Translations under genes and position numbers: made by a program
Part shown: positions 1-9,919 of the stretch, piece after piece
How positions within the stretch are numbered: the first letter of the stretch is position 1
Layout of the letters: every line of letters begins with the position of its first letter
Notes under the pieces: generated by a model
Database searches by the model: none
The model's input: only the letters and a program-made list of their open reading frames with translations
Told to the model about the DNA's origin: nothing
NCBI GenBank assembly: GCA_030762175.1
Contig: CM060831.1
Coordinates: 140,965,501-141,029,500, forward strand
Source of the DNA: Metallyticus violacea
Lineage: Eukaryota > Arthropoda > Insecta > Mantodea > Metallyticidae
Direction: 5' to 3'
DNA length: 64,000 bases

Positions 1-781
1 AAAACGAACATGGCTGTGTGACCTTTTCAAACACTGAAGCCGCTCGGTTCCTCTTTGTTTATATCTTATGCCACATGGAGTAAAACTAAAATAGGCATTT
101 CCGGTAGCACGAAATGGTACCTCGCCAGGCCACTATTAGCGCTAGAAGCAGCCGAATAGCTACGTGATTGCTTGGTTGCAATTATTACACACTGCCGGGC
201 GAACTTTCCTCTATTATGATTTTTGTTTGGAGATTATTTTCGCGTGTGTGCAGTTTACACGCCTAACATATCACAAGCCATCTGCTCTGGAGGCATCTTA
301 TGTAAGTATATCAATAGGATGGAAATTAAGCATTCATAGACCATTTATTTTATGTAATGGAATAAAGAAATTATTAAATGTATTTTTATGTTCCTTTTCT
401 TGTGGGAAACGTCTATTTTCCCCGTTCCTTAAAGTAGATTCTTTGCTTTAAATAAGCAACAGGAAAAATAAAAGAATTATTGAACAAGTTTGCCTTAAAA
501 CAAGAGAAACTTTTACACGCGTTGAATAATTAACATTGTAATGAAAACAACATAAAATCTACACACGCACGCACACACACAAATATAAATTCGGGCTGGT
601 GTGTATGAAGGACAGATACTGTATCTCAGCAAGGCAATATGCCGCTAAATTTGAAAGTATTTAGTTCGGTGCCAGACCACTAAGAGCGCTTCTGTAGTTT
701 CCTGCTTCCCCATTTTAACATGAACCACGCCCTTCTATTACTTGTTGTTCTGTGGCTAGACCTCTTTAATTACCCTAATAA
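1..781. other. AT-rich DNA, no gene seen
   Basis: I see no coding motif, RNA gene or recognisable transposon here. A short CA/CG-alternating tract lies near 561-581. Open frames of up to about 95 codons occur but contain no family motif and are what AT-rich DNA gives by chance. Confidence 0.5.
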
Positions 782-1204
782 TCGAAGCGTCTTAGGGCTC
801 CATTCCCGAGCGGCAGCGGAGAAAGCTGAATGTCGCACCTTAGCCTAACCTCAGGTAAATCCTATAAACGATGGACCCAGTGGCTTGCTTCAGCTCGCTA
901 CGGCCTGACAGCCTATGCTCGCCTCCTTTCCGTGAATATCAATTGATAGATTATATGCTACTATGTAGGCGGGTAAATCATTGCAGTGGTGGAAAATCTA
1001 CTTTAACTTTAGTAAATAAAATCAAAATTCGATAGTGAGAGTTTGAACGCACTACCTTCCCATTTATAGCACGACACTCTAACCATCTGAGCCGACATAC
1101 CGTAGTGCTAGTCTAGCTAATTATCCACCTATATCTGTTAAAGTCCCACTACCATCGGCTTTCTCCGCTGCCGCTAGGGACTGGAGCTCCAAGACGCCTC
1201 GATC
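782..1204 (-). mobile_element. Fold-back element with internal tRNA-like sequence, copy 1
   Basis: The left arm (about 782-832) and right arm (about 1152-1204) are inverted repeats of about 50 bp with few mismatches; both contain the core gcggcagcggagaaagc or its complement. Between them, on the minus strand at about 1033-1096, lies a tRNA-like stretch. It has an A-box-like part (ggctcagatggttagagtg), a TAT-like anticodon loop and a B-box-like part (gcgttcaaactctc). The same arm core and tRNA-like module recur at 15981-16487 and 22531-23309, so this is a repeat family and not chance. It could be a SINE captured by a MITE-like fold-back element, or a SINE pair in inverted orientation. No protein is encoded. 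The family is not one I can name. Confidence 0.7.
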
Positions 1205-2651
1205 TTTACGGTTAAGTCCTCTATTAGGCTCCGCATTGCATTCAACTTAGGCTAGCCTTCTTACGGCTGTTGGTGGAAAGGGAAGGGAAATTTATCTTCT
1301 GGGTTGGAATTTCAGAATATTTGTAAATGGCGGTGAATGTATACGAGTATATATCCTGTAATTTGCAACCGAAGCAGATTTCTTTAAGAGGTTAAAGAGT
1401 AATCTGTGTTGAATAATTTAATTGTTAGGATATTGAATTATGCCATATCGCCGCCTAACACACTTGTTCCTTAAGATTCAATAATACACACCTTTCAACA
1501 CTAATTTATCACAGAAGTTCCCAAAAATTCTTCCCAGAGCGTCGCTTCCTTATCGAGTTTCGCCTAGCATCACTCTCTTCATAGTTCACGTCTTCATACC
1601 TTGCTATCGTTCTTGATTCTCCCCTTAATCCCCAAGTTTTACATCCTTCAGTTATTTATTTGCCTCTTACATGGTCCTAAACAAGTGATTTTCACGTGAT
1701 TCTAGCTAGCTTCGTTCCTATCAACAATTTTGTATGTTATTTGTTCGTAGTTAAGTCTGGAGTACATTTAAAATTTGCATCCAAGGATGTCATAAATATT
1801 ATAACGTTTTATTGTTACGAATTTATGATTTTATTGACTACTAAGTTGGCAATTCCGCTGATAAGGAGCCTTTTCCAACAACATTGCGTACTTTATTTAA
1901 CTTTCGTTGAATGACTGCTTTAACATTGTGGTGAGAGAAAAACGTTTTGTATTGCAAGGAAATTCCCAATACCATGAAAACTTTATGACGTGTTCCTTTT
2001 GTGTTCCCTTACAAATTACAATATTCATAAAGGAATATTTGGTTTTGCTCTTTATCCTTTTAAGTATCCTACCTTCTAATGCTTTTCTTTTGAAGGTTGT
2101 TTCTTTTAGCAAACACTTATCTTCTCCTTGTTTATTTTTACAAAGGCTATACATGCCTAGCTTAATGTCTGCTAATTGGCTTTTACATACTGTCACCTGT
2201 TTCCTCCTTAGGTAGCAGTTAAATTTTTAATATTTGAATAAAATGATATAATGTTAATCAAATTATTGGTTAAACTAATTGCATTAGCTATGTGCTCCAA
2301 GGCTATAGATATCGGGTGGTGGGCTGGCTACAACAACCCGTTTCAATATAGGGGTAACCTGCCTGAAGGGACAGAAATATAGATTATAGCTAACAAACTA
2401 TTTATTAAAAAATTACCATTTGTAAATATAAAGGAAGAAAGGAAAGAACAAATATAATTAACTTTTAATTTCTAAATCTAACCATAAGGGGCATAAACAA
2501 TTGCAAGAAATTTTGTCAAAATCACACGTCATTTTAAAATCAAATTTAAGAGAATCACTTTATTCCATTCATTAGCGTGTTTTTATATCTTGGTGTATAT
2601 GCATCTCTATTTACTTAGAATATTCTATATTTTTATGCCATAGCAAAGTAT
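1205..2651. other. AT-rich DNA, no gene seen
   Basis: Overlapping open frames of about 100 codons occur on both strands at 1897-2215. They are complementary to each other and show no domain, so I treat them as chance. Nothing else is recognisable. Confidence 0.45.
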
Positions 2652-2680
2652 TGTGTGTGTGTGTGTGTGTATGTGTGTGT
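2652..2680. repeat. (GT)n microsatellite
   Basis: About 14 GT units with one A interruption, seen directly. Confidence 0.95.
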
Positions 2681-3361
2681 TTATTGGTTTAAGTGCCCAC
2701 TGTAATTGTCTCTACTTTTCTTGTAATTAGTTTTGCTCTCCACTTTTTGTTGCTACCGGGTACAAAATCATTTGCAGTTAATAAATAATGAACCTTGGTG
2801 GGTCTGGTTTTGATCCCCGGCCGCCACATTTTTCTCTCGCAACGGATTCCGAGTCAATTTAATTGCTTTATCCGTACATCATCTTTAAAGAACTACAGTA
2901 GATAGTGACTAATAAACGCTATTAAAAAATCGGAGTAAGCTGCATTGGAGACGTAGTTGCAAGTTTTATATTTGAGTATGTCTCTCGTGATGGGATAAAA
3001 ATGATGAAATACCCGTTGCATACACGCTCGTTTCCAATAGCACTGCATCTGCCTACACTTTGAGAAGTTTCTCTCTTCGTTCAACTTCATTCGTGAAAAT
3101 TTCCAATTTAATTAATAGACTTCTGGTTGTGTTTCAATTGAAACTGTAACTCTGTTCGTTAAACTTGATTAACGAAATTTCTTCGCATTCTCGGCTGCCG
3201 CGCCACTCGCCAATTCGCGTCTACACATACCCCCTCCTGCATATCACTGGATGACATCACTCGCTCCATATATATTGATCCTTCATCTATCGTTCGCCCC
3301 TATGTCATTGGAATATATGTAGTTTAGAAATTAAAGACGTTACAAAATTAGCCTGAAAATA
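2681..3361. other. Unassigned DNA before mariner element
   Basis: There is no gene signal. A short B-box-like string (ggttttgatcccc) near 2807-2820 could be the remnant of a tRNA-derived SINE, but no A box or body is visible. The stretch 3190-3300 is somewhat richer in GC and pyrimidines. Confidence 0.35.
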
Positions 3362-3464
3362 CCGAGGGTGCCATAAAAACGTATACACACTTTCACAAAT
3401 GTCTATTTAATACATTTCAAAGTTGAACCAAAAAAAAACAAAAAAAAAAAAAAACAATGTGTAG

Positions 3465-3639
3465 TATGCTGTTCTGTAAACAGATGTGGCTAACATATAT
3501 TATGATAGCGTTGCTACGTGACAGGTAAATCAACAATGAACAAATGAACCCAAGATTATCGTATGCTGTTCTGTAAACAGATGTGACTCACATTACGTTA
3601 TGCTAGCGTTTCTACAACATAATGGAGCCAAGATAATCG
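3465..3639 (+). repeat. 97-bp tandem duplication in M1 leader
   Basis: Two tandem units start at 3465 and 3562, each opening tatgctgttctgtaaacag. The second unit is shortened by an internal deletion and both end in a caagatWatcg-like string. The same two-unit structure with the same 97-bp period occurs in M1 copy 2 (17399 and 17496). It lies between the terminal repeat and the transposase start. Confidence 0.85.
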
Positions 3640-3665
3640 TTTGAACAGCGGAAAGCAATTTTGAA

Positions 3666-4121
3666 ATGGATGAGAAAACCGAGAATGTTGTTGAAGTTCA
3701 AAGGCAATTGAGACGTGGAGAAAGAACAGAACCGCCAACGCGAGTAACAATTGCACGCATTCGAGACAAATTTGAGGCTCATGGTACCGTATGCGATGTT
3801 CACAAGGCCAGATCTGGGAGACCTCCACATTACCACCGAGATGTACGTGCATACCTTGATGACAATCTTCCAAGGCACTGGATAGGAAGAAGTTCGATTG
3901 AGTTTCCGCCGCGTTCTCCGGATTTAACTCTGATGGGCCTCTATCTATGTAAAACTCTTAAGGATGTTGTATACCGTAGAAAACCAGTTACACTGACAGC
4001 ACTTCGGGAAGAAATTGAAACAGCATGTGCTGCAATCGCTGAGGACACTTTCGTAAACGTTGCTCAATCAGTAGTTCAACGTACTCAGAAGTGTATCGAC
4101 GCCGATGGTGGGAATGAATGA
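3666..4121 (+). pseudogene. M1 transposase, internally deleted (151 codons)
   Basis: This is a fused remnant of an IS630/Tc1/mariner-type transposase that would cut and paste the element. Residues 1-53 are an N-terminal helix-turn-helix part (RVTIARIRDKFEAHG, then the linker RSGRP). The frame then jumps straight to the C-terminal catalytic part, with WIGR and PPRSPDLT motifs near residues 77-92 and a KDVVYRRKP segment after them. The central part with the first two catalytic acidic residues is absent, so the usual protein of about 330-350 residues has lost more than half. The last codons come from an inserted SINE: the true C-terminal reading resumes after 4395. It is non-functional. Confidence 0.8.
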
Positions 4122-4395
4122 ATAGTGTTTAACGCCCGTTTTTGCTACAGAGGCACCACAGGCGATGGACGCTGATGATACATGAGATAATATGATATAT
4201 TGGGAAAGAATTTTATGGAAGGAATCGTTCCAGGCCTAAGTTTAGGGTACCTCCCCGGCATTTGCCTTTTATGAGGACTGAGGAAAACCTGGAAAAAAAA
4301 CCTCAGTCAGGAAGGACGGTCCTGGTGGTATTCGAACCCAGACTTCCCGCTCACGAGTCCGCGCCTTAACGACCTCGGCCACCCGTGGCGGTGCA
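4113..4395 (-). mobile_element. SINE B (class II tRNA-derived), inserted in M1
   Basis: Read on the minus strand it opens ccgccacgggtggccgaggtcgtt-like, with an A box resembling tRNA-Leu or tRNA-Ser. A B box (ggttcgaatacc-like) and the family body follow, ending in an aacactattcattc tail on the left. An eight-base duplication, atggtggg, at 4105-4112 and 4396-4403 flanks it. Removing the insert restores the C-terminal frame of the M1 transposase, which confirms the boundaries. It is related to the copies at 9699, 33572, 37731 and 46758. Confidence 0.85.
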
Positions 4396-4540
4396 ATGGT
4401 GGGCATTTTAAGCAACTGTTGTAACTGTAAAAATCTAAAACGATTAGTGCTCATTGTTTGTGTGAACTCAGTTTTGTTACGTTAACATAGTTTTTTTTTG
4501 TTCTTTGCTTGAAGTGTGTATACATTTTTGGCATCCTCTG

Positions 4541-7500
4541 TCGACATTCTAAAATACTCTAGTACTGAAACGGATTTGAAAGTCATATTCACTTTAAAAA
4601 TAAAGACTATTCGATGTATTCACGCTAGCTTTCATGACTGTTAACAGAGGAACAATAATATTATTATATATTGCCCACTCATTGTCGACGTGTTATGAGG
4701 AAGAGAGTAAGAAATCTTTGTCATCAAAATTAAGTGTTCATATCCGAAATAAAAAGGAATTTTATACAATGCGTCTCCATCATTAGTCTTGCCAAAGAAA
4801 GAAAAACACAAATTTTGCCTTACATCTGTAAGAACATTCTGTTTAATTGTTTCAGTATGTGAGGTGTTATGTTTTATTTTCTTACAGAACGACGAACCGT
4901 AAATGCATCTATTAAAGAGGAAGAAGAAATGCAGAATTCCGTCCACTTCTTGCAAGATAATGCTTGACTAAAGGAATTTGTGAGAGGGAGAATATTGGCA
5001 GCAATGAAGCAGGCGTACACTGTATTCGAAAATGGTTTAAGCTGCAACCAAAATAATTAACATTGATGCTGGTGACGTCAATGTGTTGCAGCCAATAGTA
5101 ATACCCCTAATAATGAGGTAAGCTAAATGGATAATTATTATTAGTTTTTCCTGGTGTCATCAAATTATATTTTAAACTTGAACAATGCTCATGCGCAACA
5201 AAAGAACTTTTCACTTTATGTTCATAGACAGCATTTTAAAATGCGGCTTAGTTATAAAAGTAAATCATGCCTTGGACTTCGCAAGCGGACAAGCGATGCT
5301 TATGCGGTCTATAAAATAAAGAGGCGACCTCCTTAACCAGACAGCGGGTTTTATTAATGCCCATTAAAGAAGTAGTCGCGAAGGCACACTGTGCTAGGAA
5401 ATCCGATATTACTCCCAATACCAAAAGTCAATAGACGGGAGATTGTGTTTACACACACCAGGGAAGTGATTTTGTTACGTGGAAGGAAAGAGCAGGGCAG
5501 GAGAACGCAAAGCTGCTGACCGGAACTTTGAAACCTACATTCTTTAATTCATCGCATAAAGTTAGTCATTTTTTTTTTACGCTAGCAGTCGGAGGGGAAA
5601 TTGTGAAACATCTAATACATTTGATCTTTTAGCTCCTGATCATGTATATATATTTTTTTTTAATCTAAAGTTACTTTATGAAACTTTCACGCAGTTTCGG
5701 AGCGTGCAACATATTTACATAATTTAAATCAAAATAAACATATTTTTCATTCATGAACCTCGTTGATGCTTTACCAAATATTAGGGAACTAGTTGATATA
5801 TTGGTCACATTAAGTTATTACCGGAGAACTTGTTTATTTACTGTTTTGTTTTGTCGGTTTCTTGGTAAAAGTGACTTAAGTCTGTTTTTCTCAGAACTTG
5901 ATACATTTGGGCCTCTTAAGACCTGAAACATTATTTATAAGCTGCCATCCCCCATATTTAATTAGAGTAATTATAGCAAGTAATTTTATGTAACTTCCTT
6001 ATTATAGTCATGAGTGTAATGCCATTTTACTTCCTATGCAAGTTTTGAATTATTGTTTGTGAAGTTATTTTCTTATGTGAGTGCAGAAAGCTCCCCTAGC
6101 CATAAAATCTGAACTGGGAATTTCTGTTGCATATTCTAATAATATTTTTGTAAATGATGACCCAGGCAAACCGTTTTTTCCTGGAGAAATTTCTAAAGGA
6201 GAATCCTTGAGGAAGACGTTTATTTGTAAAAGGAATTGTAAAGCAAGGAAGACATAATAAAGAATATGACGATTACGGGGTGAAAAGACAAGGGAATAAC
6301 CTTGAAGGGAGATACTAACGCTTTCATTTAATACGTAAGAGATGTGGGTTACATGCAAGAAGTCACGTACGCCATTTGACAAATAATACAGCAGAGAAAA
6401 TATCTGAGGGAACAGATTACCCAATGGAGATGTGCAGATGGGAGAAAATATTCTAGATTTTTCTAAAAACATATTTGAAATAATAAAGATAGTTTCGTGA
6501 GACCGGCAAACTGCTGTGTTTATTTAAACTTGCCATTTTGCAACGGAGGAACGCTCTCCGTTCGATTCTAAGTCAGTGTGGAAGAGTAGGCACTACCATC
6601 CAACTATCTGTTTTAGTTTAATTCAGCAGAAGAGAATCGTTTGTGGAAAACTATCACTGAGAAGTAGGCAGTTGTGTGTCAGAATTATTTGAATTTGGTG
6701 GAGTTCAAGAGCAGTTGTTTTAGAGGTATTTAAGTGCGTTAACGTTAGAGTGATCGCCATAGTTAGTGCGAAAGTGACACATATTCCCCAGGAAATAACT
6801 GTAGTACATTTTATATGGAATAGTTTATGAACAATAAATTGTGTTTCATCTCCCATAACGAGAAATCTTATCAATCTCCACATATTCCTTCCCCTATAGT
6901 CACAAGGCCATAAAGATATCCAGCAGCAGAGTTTCAACAGCCATGGCAAAATATAAGTCAGCGCAAACCAATTATCGGAGAGGAGGAAATAACATTTACC
7001 CCTGAGATCTCAATCATTAATCCAATCCTTGATCTTAACAATTAATGTAATCCTTCCAAAATTTTTACCTCCATATATTTTACATATTTAATTAACACAC
7101 ACCTCTTCTTTAATAAATACCCCTGCAGACCAAGTTTGCGTGTAGTGTTTCTCTGCTGGCCAATGTGATCAGACCCGTTGATAGAATGATTTGATCTTGT
7201 TTACTGGACGATACTATGAAAACTTTGGACGTAGTCATAGAAGGGCTGTTGCTATAATACAGTTACATTATATTGTCATGGTTTTGAACATAAAGTGTTA
7301 TGTAACATTATTGGACCTTTTCGTAGAATATTTAACATAATTATATTTTCCATTAATTTCAACATTCCATATCTCAGCTTATCCTATACCAAAAGTTGCG
7401 ATTTGCACTGGTGACACCGGATTGGCCGAAACAAAAAGGCGGTGTCGGTTGAGAAAGTAGATCTCTCTATGCTGCGGTTCCTGCAGTGGTATGGGAAAAC

Positions 7501-7849
7501 TGCCAAGGAGATGGCTGCCTTGAGGAAGATGTACTGCCACAGTTTGCAGATGGTAGAGGCGCTTTCAACATAGACAAGATAACCCTCAAAGCTGAACGTC
7601 AAAACAAAAGTTATCTCTAACTGAAGGATGGCATTGTGATACAGGTGTAAACTTTGAAAGACTATCGTTATTGAAGATATCATTCATGAGATTGGCATTT
7701 TCTCCATCTTCAACGAAATTACACAATGAGCTCCACGGTTGTTTTTTTATCCTATGCCCGTCTCCGACCTCGGTCAAAGTCGACGAGCATCCCAGTACAA
7801 AGAAAACGATAAAAGTAATGACCAAAGGCATTGCTCAATAATATGCAAA
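4541..7849. other. AT-rich DNA, no gene recognised
   Basis: Open frames up to 135 codons (minus strand, 6065-6472) occur, but I see no domain, splice pattern or homology by eye. The portion 7430-7850 has better base balance, and a plus-strand reading around 7455-7570 (motif FLQWYGKTAKEM) loosely resembles the N-terminus of a mariner transposase. It could be the start of the relic that follows at 7850. Confidence 0.35.
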
Positions 7850-8790
7850 GAGAAACAGTTGAGAACAACAGGGCAAATGCTGAGGTGCTCTTGAGTCATG
7901 GTTACGTCATGGTCGCAAAGATGACATGTATTTCAAGGCAGCAAATTTTCAGATGTTTAGCGCAAACAGGGGGCACCACGTGTGGGCGACTGAAATCACC
8001 TCCCAGTTCCACGATTGTTGACACCAGTTCGGAAACAGCATGGCATGGATATGACAAAGTTCATAGTTGTGTCAAACTGAGAAGATAGAATTTTTGTTCA
8101 TCATGGGAGATAAGTGTTGGATTTAACATTTTGTCCCTGACACTAGTCGCTCCTGGTGGTGTAGTGGTTACCATACTTGCCTCCTAAACCCAAGATCGCG
8201 GGTTCGAACCCGGCCAGGACCGATGGATTTTTTCGGGGCGTAAAAATCCTAAGTATGGCTTCCTTCGGAAGGGAAGTAAAGCCGTGGGTCCCGTGTCGTA
8301 CATTTACGGCACGAAATGAACCTCAAGCCTGAAAGAGAGGCCTCTGAGCAAAAATTTGTCGGCGTTTCACGCCCTGAGTTGAATGGGACGCTGATGACCT
8401 GAGCTGTTAAAGAGCGTCCATAAATAAATCATTCCCTGACACTAAAGAAATGAGCAAACAGTGAAAACGTGCAAAATTACCACCACCAAAGAAGACGGGT
8501 CTCAGCCATGATCATTAAAGGAACATTGAGCATATTCTGGAACTAACGAGGTGTTTATCAAAAAGATGTCACTATCACTGATGAGTACTGGCAAACTTTA
8601 AAAAAAAAAATACAAGAGAGAATCAAGAAAAAACGACGCAAATATTGGGGAAATGTGTGCGACTTCACGACAACGCATCGATCCATGTTCATTACAACTA
8701 TGACAATTGCTGCTTCATCAATCCACTGTTTCTCCACGGTTGAGAAGCAATTTGAACACAATGACATTTCTGCAGAGGAAGACTTAAGTC
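7850..8790 (+). mobile_element. Mariner relic M8, split by SINE A
   Basis: This is a decayed mariner transposase on the plus strand. Reading across the SINE at 8146-8432, the flanks join as GDKCWI...FVPDTKEMSKQ-like, matching the mariner motif around the first catalytic Asp (usually GDETW). After it come a PPPKK segment (about 8478), a FW-RGV-YQKDVTITDEYW-like segment (8535-8592), and LHDNAS near 8665, the region of the second catalytic Asp. Several stops and shifts break it. The C-terminal catalytic motif is not recognisable. The edges are approximate. Confidence 0.65.
8146..8432 (+). mobile_element. SINE A (tRNA-Arg(CCU)-like), full length
   Basis: This is the best-preserved copy of SINE A. 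The tRNA-like head (about 8151-8222) has an A-box region (tggtgtagtggttacc), an anticodon loop ctcctaa as in tRNA-Arg(CCU), and a B box (gggttcgaaccc). The body includes a ttccttcggaag hairpin and a cgtgtcg...cggcacg hairpin, and the 3' end reads gttaaagagcgtccataaataaa. A perfect 12-bp duplication, tccctgacacta, lies at 8134-8145 and 8433-8444, showing target-primed insertion into the mariner relic M8. It is a pol III-type non-coding retroelement that needs a partner LINE. Open frames through it are not genes. Confidence 0.92.
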
Positions 8791-9698
8791 TAAAGGCACC
8801 AAGCAGATAGTGCATCGTTTGAAGCAACGTGGGCTTGTATGCGGCACATGCAGAGAAGGACTCACTCACAGGAAGCGCATTTATTTTCAGGCGGTCAAGC
8901 AATATTTGGATCACCCAGTATTATGTAACTTTTCAAATCGTTCAGAGCTTTCCCCCGTTTCACTCAGACATTGTAAGTGTCTGAATAAAATCTCGAAGTG
9001 CTACTTCTCTGATGTCTCCCTAAATTGCGAAAGTTTGCTTCAGTGTTTTGCTTCCTACAGCACAGAACGTGTGTTTAATGAAACATAGACAACTTGTCAA
9101 GTAAGAGATGTGATAGGCTTGCCTTGACTTTCTCCTTTCTTAATTTAAGGAGCAGAACAGGATGACAGAAGCCACGCAAGCTCTTTGCATGTCATCTTTG
9201 TCAAAATCCCCACAGAGAAGATCCTTTAATCTTCGGTGCTCTACCTTGCACTTTCTAGCAAGGGTATCAGATCAAGGCATAATGTAATTTTCTAGTTAGA
9301 TTTTAAATTATTTTTCATTTCCTTAGAAAATGAAAGGCAGGTCTGTGATAAATAGGGTTAGTGTTAACAGTTAAACATTCCACCCGACTGCAAGCTCAGT
9401 TTCAATTTATTGGCAGTATATTTCTGAGCTAGGCTTCTGCAACTGGAGTTTGTTATTATGAAGTATATTTTATTGAAGATCTTGATTTAATGAAGGAAGG
9501 TTAAGAAAACACATTGTTGAAATAACATATAATATAATTTTGGTTTGAAAATTCTTAATTTATTAGTTTTTCAACTGATACTATCAAGAAGTAAGAGTTT
9601 TTTCGGACTTACAGACTAATTAATGTATTCTTTTACTTTCTACGTTTATTTCATTAAATTTTGCATTTCGCAAATTTCAAAAAGTTTTTCATAATAAT
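8791..9698. other. Unassigned DNA after M8
   Basis: A 92-codon frame at 8810-9088 may still be the distal part of the M8 transposase, but I see no diagnostic motif. The rest is AT-rich with no recognisable feature. Confidence 0.35.
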
Positions 9699-9919
9699 GT
9701 TTAACGCCTTTTTTTACTGTTGAAGCATCTCAGGGGGTGGACACTGGCGACACTTGAGATGAAAAAATAAATTGGGAAAGGATTTTTGACCTAAGTTTAA
9801 GATAACTGCAGGTATCTACCATTTATGAGGACTGAGGAAAACCTGGCAAAAAAACAAATTCAATCACGGAGGACCTATCGTTCATGAGTCCTTGACCTCT
9901 CCCACCCGTGGTGGTGTAA
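9699..9919 (-). mobile_element. SINE B, degraded copy
   Basis: On the minus strand this matches the SINE B body: an acccgtggtgg-like head, ggttttcctcagtcctcataaa-like centre, cctttcccaattta and an aacattat tail. The head's A and B boxes are damaged by deletion. No target duplication is evident. Confidence 0.75.

Larger units (their letters stand above)
3362..4540 (+). mobile_element. Tc1/mariner-superfamily element M1, copy 1, internally deleted and SINE-interrupted
   Basis: The ends are imperfect inverted repeats of about 28 bp: left ccgagggtgccataaaaacg, right the complement ending ggcatcctctg. A TA precedes the left end; the right flank is TC, a decayed TA. The element carries a broken transposase frame (3666-4121) and a minus-strand SINE at 4113-4395. 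A leader with a 97-bp tandem duplication (3465-3561 and 3562-3639) is shared with the second copy near 17.3 kb, so it predates both insertions. It cannot be autonomous, because most of the catalytic core is missing. Confidence 0.8.

Noticed and set aside
3598..3878. Two overlapping minus-strand frames of about 90 codons
   Set aside because: They lie opposite the M1 transposase and carry no motif of their own.
6623..6949. 108-codon minus-strand frame containing VMGDET
   Set aside because: The short string resembles a mariner catalytic motif, but nothing around it does.
8149..8222. Apparent tRNA gene
   Set aside because: It is the head of SINE A: the tRNA-like arms are imperfect, a conserved SINE body follows, and the whole is flanked by a target duplication.
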